A stretch of DNA of 7,683 nt from Candidatus Altarchaeota archaeon (lineage in GTDB: Archaea; Altiarchaeota; Altiarchaeia; IMC4; QMZM01). Below the pieces are notes generated by a model. The model was not told the origin of the DNA. It worked only from the letters and a program-made list of their open reading frames with translations, and did no database searches. Below are positions 5,747 through 7,683 of this stretch, one piece after another. The translations under genes and the position numbers were made by a program. The stretch lies in the NCBI GenBank assembly GCA_018897475.1, contig JAHIKS010000107.1:1-7683 (forward strand), written 5' to 3'. The number at the start of each line of letters is the position of its first letter. Position 1 is the first letter of the stretch.

Positions 5747-6658
5747 CTACTGAAGAGAACATCCAATCTCTTTTATATACTCTATAAAGCCTTCCACGAA
5801 CCTGCGGAATTCGTCCCTGTCGATATCCTCCAGCAGGAGATAATCTTCTGACCCGAACGGAAAACTCTCTATTGACAAAAGCTCCAGGTTTTCCTTCATA
5901 TTCTCTCTGTATTTCTGGTAAAGGTTTAGTGCAAACCGCGTTTTCTCTATAATTTCGTGATTGGAATCCTCATAAGACAGCTTGAATTTCTTTGAAATTA
6001 GATAAAGGTCCAGGAAGTCCCTCTCCTTGACGCCTCTTCTTGTCAACACCGCTCTTACCTTCTCGCATAGAATCTCCCTTATGTCATAGACTTTGAATCT
6101 CACGGGCGTTGAATATTCCTCGTAAAGCGAGGGAAACAGGAACTGCAACTCCCTGGATTCCCCGATGAGGGATTCTAGCTCCGCCTCCTTGAGCGGAAAC
6201 AGAAGCCTATCAACAAAATTTATCTGTATCTTTATGAACGTTTCCCCCGAAAATGGTGATTCGCGCCAGAGCTTAAGTGTCAGGGACTTGTTGCCCCCAC
6301 CGAATTCCATATACCTTCTGTTTTCCTTCTCCGCTTTGAAGTCTAGTCCTCTCCTGCCTGAGATATCCGTAAATATTCCCATTATATCATCAATTCTCCC
6401 AGACAGCAGCTTCCTTATCTCCTTCTGGCTCTTCCCTTCAAACATCTCCTGCTTCCAGAACGTGAAGTCCAAATCAACGGAAAACCTGTAATAGCCCAGG
6501 TAATGCTTTATCAGGCAGCTCCCTCCCTTGAATGCAAACTCCTTTTTGAATCCCGTTCCGGAAAGGTCCCGCAGGACAAGGTGCAGGAGAACGTCAGTCT
6601 CAACCAGATCCCTTTTCGCGCCCAATATCCTGCTCGCCTCGTCAACGAATTCTTTCAT
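5747..6658 (-). CDS. abiEii: AbiEii-type nucleotidyltransferase toxin
   Basis: This 303-residue protein is the toxin of a type IV toxin-antitoxin/abortive infection system of the AbiE class. Family members use a nucleotidyltransferase fold, and related MenT toxins modify tRNA. All four family motifs are visible. FAFKGGSCLIKHY (41-53) contains GGS. RFSVDLDFTF (58-67) has the DxD pair Asp62 and Asp64. IKIQINFVDR (142-151) is the third motif. REILCEKVRAVLTRRGVKERDF (194-215) with following DLYLI has Lys200, Arg202 and the Arg213-Asp214 pair typical of motif IV. All putative catalytic residues are present, so the enzyme is probably active. Its start overlaps the end of the antitoxin gene by 17 bases, which suggests translational coupling. 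The length matches typical AbiEii proteins. Confidence 0.9.
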   Translation of the reverse strand: MKEFVDEASRILGAKRDLVETDVLLHLVLRDLSGTGFKKEFAFKGGSCLIKHYLGYYRFSVDLDFTFWKQEMFEGKSQKEIRKLLSGRIDDIMGIFTDISGRRGLDFKAEKENRRYMEFGGGNKSLTLKLWRESPFSGETFIKIQINFVDRLLFPLKEAELESLIGESRELQFLFPSLYEEYSTPVRFKVYDIREILCEKVRAVLTRRGVKERDFLDLYLISKKFKLSYEDSNHEIIEKTRFALNLYQKYRENMKENLELLSIESFPFGSEDYLLLEDIDRDEFRRFVEGFIEYIKEIGCSLQ

Positions 6659-7268
6659 TCTCTATCATGTCCCTCATGGTCTTTGGATACCTCCTTGCAT
6701 ACTCCCTAAGTTTTCTTTTAGAAACCTTTTCCATAAGCTCTGAAACGTCGAGCAGCGGCCTCCCCCTGCATCTTCCCAGGTACAGGAAGTCAAGTATCGT
6801 CTTCTCCGCATCCGAATACCTTATCCCGTCCCTCTCAATAACGCCGAAAATAAGCGAGGGCTTTATCTTCACGAACCTGAATCCGTGCCCCGCAATCTTC
6901 ATCTCATTCGCCCTGAAAATCGTATCATTTATCACTGAATCCACCGTAAAATACTCATGAGTCAGGTTGTTAAGCCTCAGTGCGGTGTGAAGCCCGAAGT
7001 ACCACTTCTCAACGCCCTTCAGCTTCAAACCCTTCGCCACCATCTCCAGATGGCTCATTTCAACCGTTCCCAGCTTCACCTCCTCTGGCGATTTCACGTA
7101 GAATATGCCCCTGAAGACCCTCACCAGGTACTTCCTCACCAGAAGGTACCTCAAAGCACTCTCATAATTGGCCTCCAGCTCCCTGCACATGGCCCTGAGA
7201 CTATCTGAATCCACGAACCTCCTGTTTTCCAGCCACATCCTCTTCAGGATAAGCTCAGATATTTTCAT
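6642..7268 (-). CDS. abiEi: AbiEi-type winged-helix antitoxin and transcriptional repressor
   Basis: This 208-residue protein is the upstream partner of AbiEii. The N-terminal 60 residues look like a winged helix, ending in a basic strand and wing (KYLVRVFRGIFYVKSP, 46-61), which is the DNA-binding half of AbiEi antitoxins. The remaining part has the AbiEi effector pattern: WYFGLHTALRLNNL (89-102), a beta-rich middle (103-150) and YSDAEKTILDFLYLGR (151-166), corresponding to the conserved segment before the C-terminal helices. AbiEi proteins repress their own operon by binding inverted repeats at the promoter, and a perfect 10-bp palindrome lies 9 bases upstream of this start. In type IV systems the antitoxin counteracts the toxin without stable binding. 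Gene order, antitoxin first with a short overlap, is the standard one. Confidence 0.85.
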   Translation of the reverse strand: MKISELILKRMWLENRRFVDSDSLRAMCRELEANYESALRYLLVRKYLVRVFRGIFYVKSPEEVKLGTVEMSHLEMVAKGLKLKGVEKWYFGLHTALRLNNLTHEYFTVDSVINDTIFRANEMKIAGHGFRFVKIKPSLIFGVIERDGIRYSDAEKTILDFLYLGRCRGRPLLDVSELMEKVSKRKLREYARRYPKTMRDMIENERIR

Positions 7269-7277
7269 CTATATCAC

Positions 7278-7299
7278 AACATCATATTTATATGATGTT
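7278..7299. promoter_or_regulatory. AbiE operator palindrome overlapping the promoter
   Basis: AACATCATAT (7278-7287) and ATATGATGTT (7290-7299) form a perfect 10-bp inverted repeat with a 2-base spacer. On the minus strand the centre contains TATAAATA, 22 bases before the start codon, which could itself be the TATA box. A second candidate, TATATATTATA, lies at 7300-7312. Either way a bound AbiEi would block the promoter. Confidence 0.65.
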
Positions 7300-7330
7300 A
7301 TAATATATATCCTACGGGTATAAAAATGGA

Positions 7331-7355
7331 GAATTCATGCTGCTCGCCGGGGGAT
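7331..7355 (+). repeat. Degraded family A repeat
   Basis: GAATTC at 7331 is followed by a TGCTCGCCGGGGGATTA stretch that resembles the right half of family A, with the final GAATTC decayed to GATTAT. Another GAATTC lies at 7374-7379, giving GAGAATTC/GAATTCTC arms further apart. Confidence 0.45.
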
Positions 7356-7383
7356 TATATCAGAAAAGGATTTGAATTCTCAC

Positions 7384-7537
7384 CCGGTTGAGGACTGTCT
7401 CTGTGCTGATTGTGATTGTGCCGTTGTGCTACGTTGAGGACTGTCACTATGCGCAGGTGCGTGGTCTCGCTGACGTTGAGGACTGGATGTGTGGCAGGTG
7501 CGTGGTCACGCCGTTGAAGAATGTCTGTGTGGTGGTC
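7384..7537 (+). repeat. Family B repeat cluster, four units, with right copy of the 40-bp direct repeat
   Basis: Units start at 7387, 7433, 7475 and 7513, spaced 46, 42 and 38 bases. Bases 7384-7423 are identical to 5591-5630. The unit at 7433 matches the 4928 unit with few changes, and the units at 7475 and 7513 match the pair at 3080 and 3125. Homology to the 3125 unit stops at about 7536, which may mark the IS boundary. Confidence 0.82.
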
Positions 7538-7575
7538 TGCTCTGTAGTGATGGTAGTAGAACCTTCTTCTAAACA

Positions 7576-7604
7576 AAAGTGCTTATTACCCGAATAAGCA
7601 CTTT
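7576..7604 (+). other. Strong hairpin upstream of the IS110 transposase
   Basis: AAAGTGCTTATT (7576-7587) and AATAAGCACTTT (7593-7604) make a perfect 12-bp stem with loop ACCCG. No T-run follows, so it is not a standard terminator. It ends 6 bases before the ribosome binding site and leaves that site free. It may belong to the structured left end or guide RNA of the element. Confidence 0.7.
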
Positions 7605-7610
7605 ACTAAT

Positions 7611-7618
7611 GAGGTGAT
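7611..7618 (+). promoter_or_regulatory. Strong Shine-Dalgarno site of the transposase gene
   Basis: GAGGTGAT is perfectly complementary to the ATCACCTC near the 3' end of archaeal 16S rRNA and lies 4 bases before the ATG at 7623. It contrasts with the leaderless-type starts of the plus-strand host genes. Confidence 0.7.
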
Positions 7619-7622
7619 ATAG

Positions 7623-7683
7623 ATGAAACTCTATTGCGGCATTGACATCCACAAGGACACTCTTGCGGGATGCATACTGGACA
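7623..7683 (+). CDS. IS110-family transposase (DEDD recombinase), 5' end only
   Basis: Only the first 20 codons are in the window. They contain GIDIHKDT at residues 6-13, the hallmark N-terminal motif of IS110/IS1111 transposases, in which Asp8 is the first acidic residue of the RuvC-like DEDD catalytic site. These enzymes recombine DNA through a mechanism that, in the IS110 group studied so far, is guided by an RNA encoded in the element's non-coding end. The start is set by a strong Shine-Dalgarno site. The element lies next to a family B repeat cluster. The subgroup (IS110 or IS1111) cannot be decided without the rest of the element. Confidence 0.85.
   Translation, partial: MKLYCGIDIHKDTLAGCILD

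Larger units (their letters stand above)
7269..7622. other. Intergenic region between the divergent AbiE operon and IS110 gene
   Basis: This 354-base stretch has no convincing gene. From left to right it holds the AbiE palindrome and A/T-rich promoter (7278-7320), a degraded family A repeat (7331-7355), a four-unit family B cluster (7384-7537), a unique segment that is probably the left end of the IS element (about 7538-7575), a strong hairpin (7576-7604) and the ribosome binding site of the transposase gene. Confidence 0.7.

Noticed and set aside
6165..6491. 108-codon plus-strand frame opposite AbiEii
   Set aside because: Shadow of the AbiEii gene, whose motifs are all intact on the minus strand.
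7384..7537. Possible CRISPR array (regularly spaced repeats of about 34 bases)
   Set aside because: Linkers between units are only about 5-12 bases and the units themselves vary, so there are no spacers; no cas gene is nearby.
7576..7604. Intrinsic terminator
   Set aside because: The stem is strong but not followed by a T-run, and it lies just before the ribosome binding site of the transposase, so a structural role in the IS end is more likely.

Overview
The window looks archaeal. Several plus-strand genes have a TATA-like box about 21-30 bases before the ATG and no Shine-Dalgarno motif, which is the arrangement of leaderless archaeal transcripts. Gene content agrees: a SelB/EF-Tu-type protein with a degenerate G domain and a DUF2683-type antitoxin paired with a RelE toxin. 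The lineage cannot be fixed from this sequence; a euryarchaeon or a DPANN archaeon would both fit.

Layout. Positions 2-3055 carry four plus-strand genes: the 3' part of a gene for a DNase I-like nuclease, a class I SAM-dependent methyltransferase, a small four-helix membrane protein and the EF-Tu-like protein. The last three appear to have their own promoters, so this is not an obvious operon. Positions 3202-4784 hold a nucleotidyltransferase-fold protein (DUF6036-like) followed by a double winged-helix regulator, both on the plus strand. Positions 5019-7268 are a minus-strand defence/addiction island: a RelE toxin with a DUF2683 ribbon-helix-helix antitoxin, then an AbiEii nucleotidyltransferase toxin with an AbiEi winged-helix antitoxin. 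The window ends in the first 20 codons of an IS110-family transposase on the plus strand.

The gaps between modules are filled by three families of short dispersed repeats. Family A has GAATTC-ended inverted repeats of about 29 bp. Family B has units of about 34 bp in short tandem clusters of two to four, always in the same orientation. Family C is a 15-mer, GTGTAGTGCCTAACC. The AbiE operon sits between two perfect 40-bp direct repeats belonging to family B, and the RelE module is also bracketed by family B clusters. The IS110 element begins next to the largest family B cluster.

How the genes work together. The two toxin-antitoxin pairs each have a palindrome at the promoter that probably serves as an autoregulatory operator. 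The nucleotidyltransferase plus winged-helix pair at 3202-4784 repeats the logic of AbiE (NTase plus wHTH) and could be a third, less characterised module of this kind, although each gene seems to have its own promoter. No tRNA, rRNA or CRISPR array was seen.
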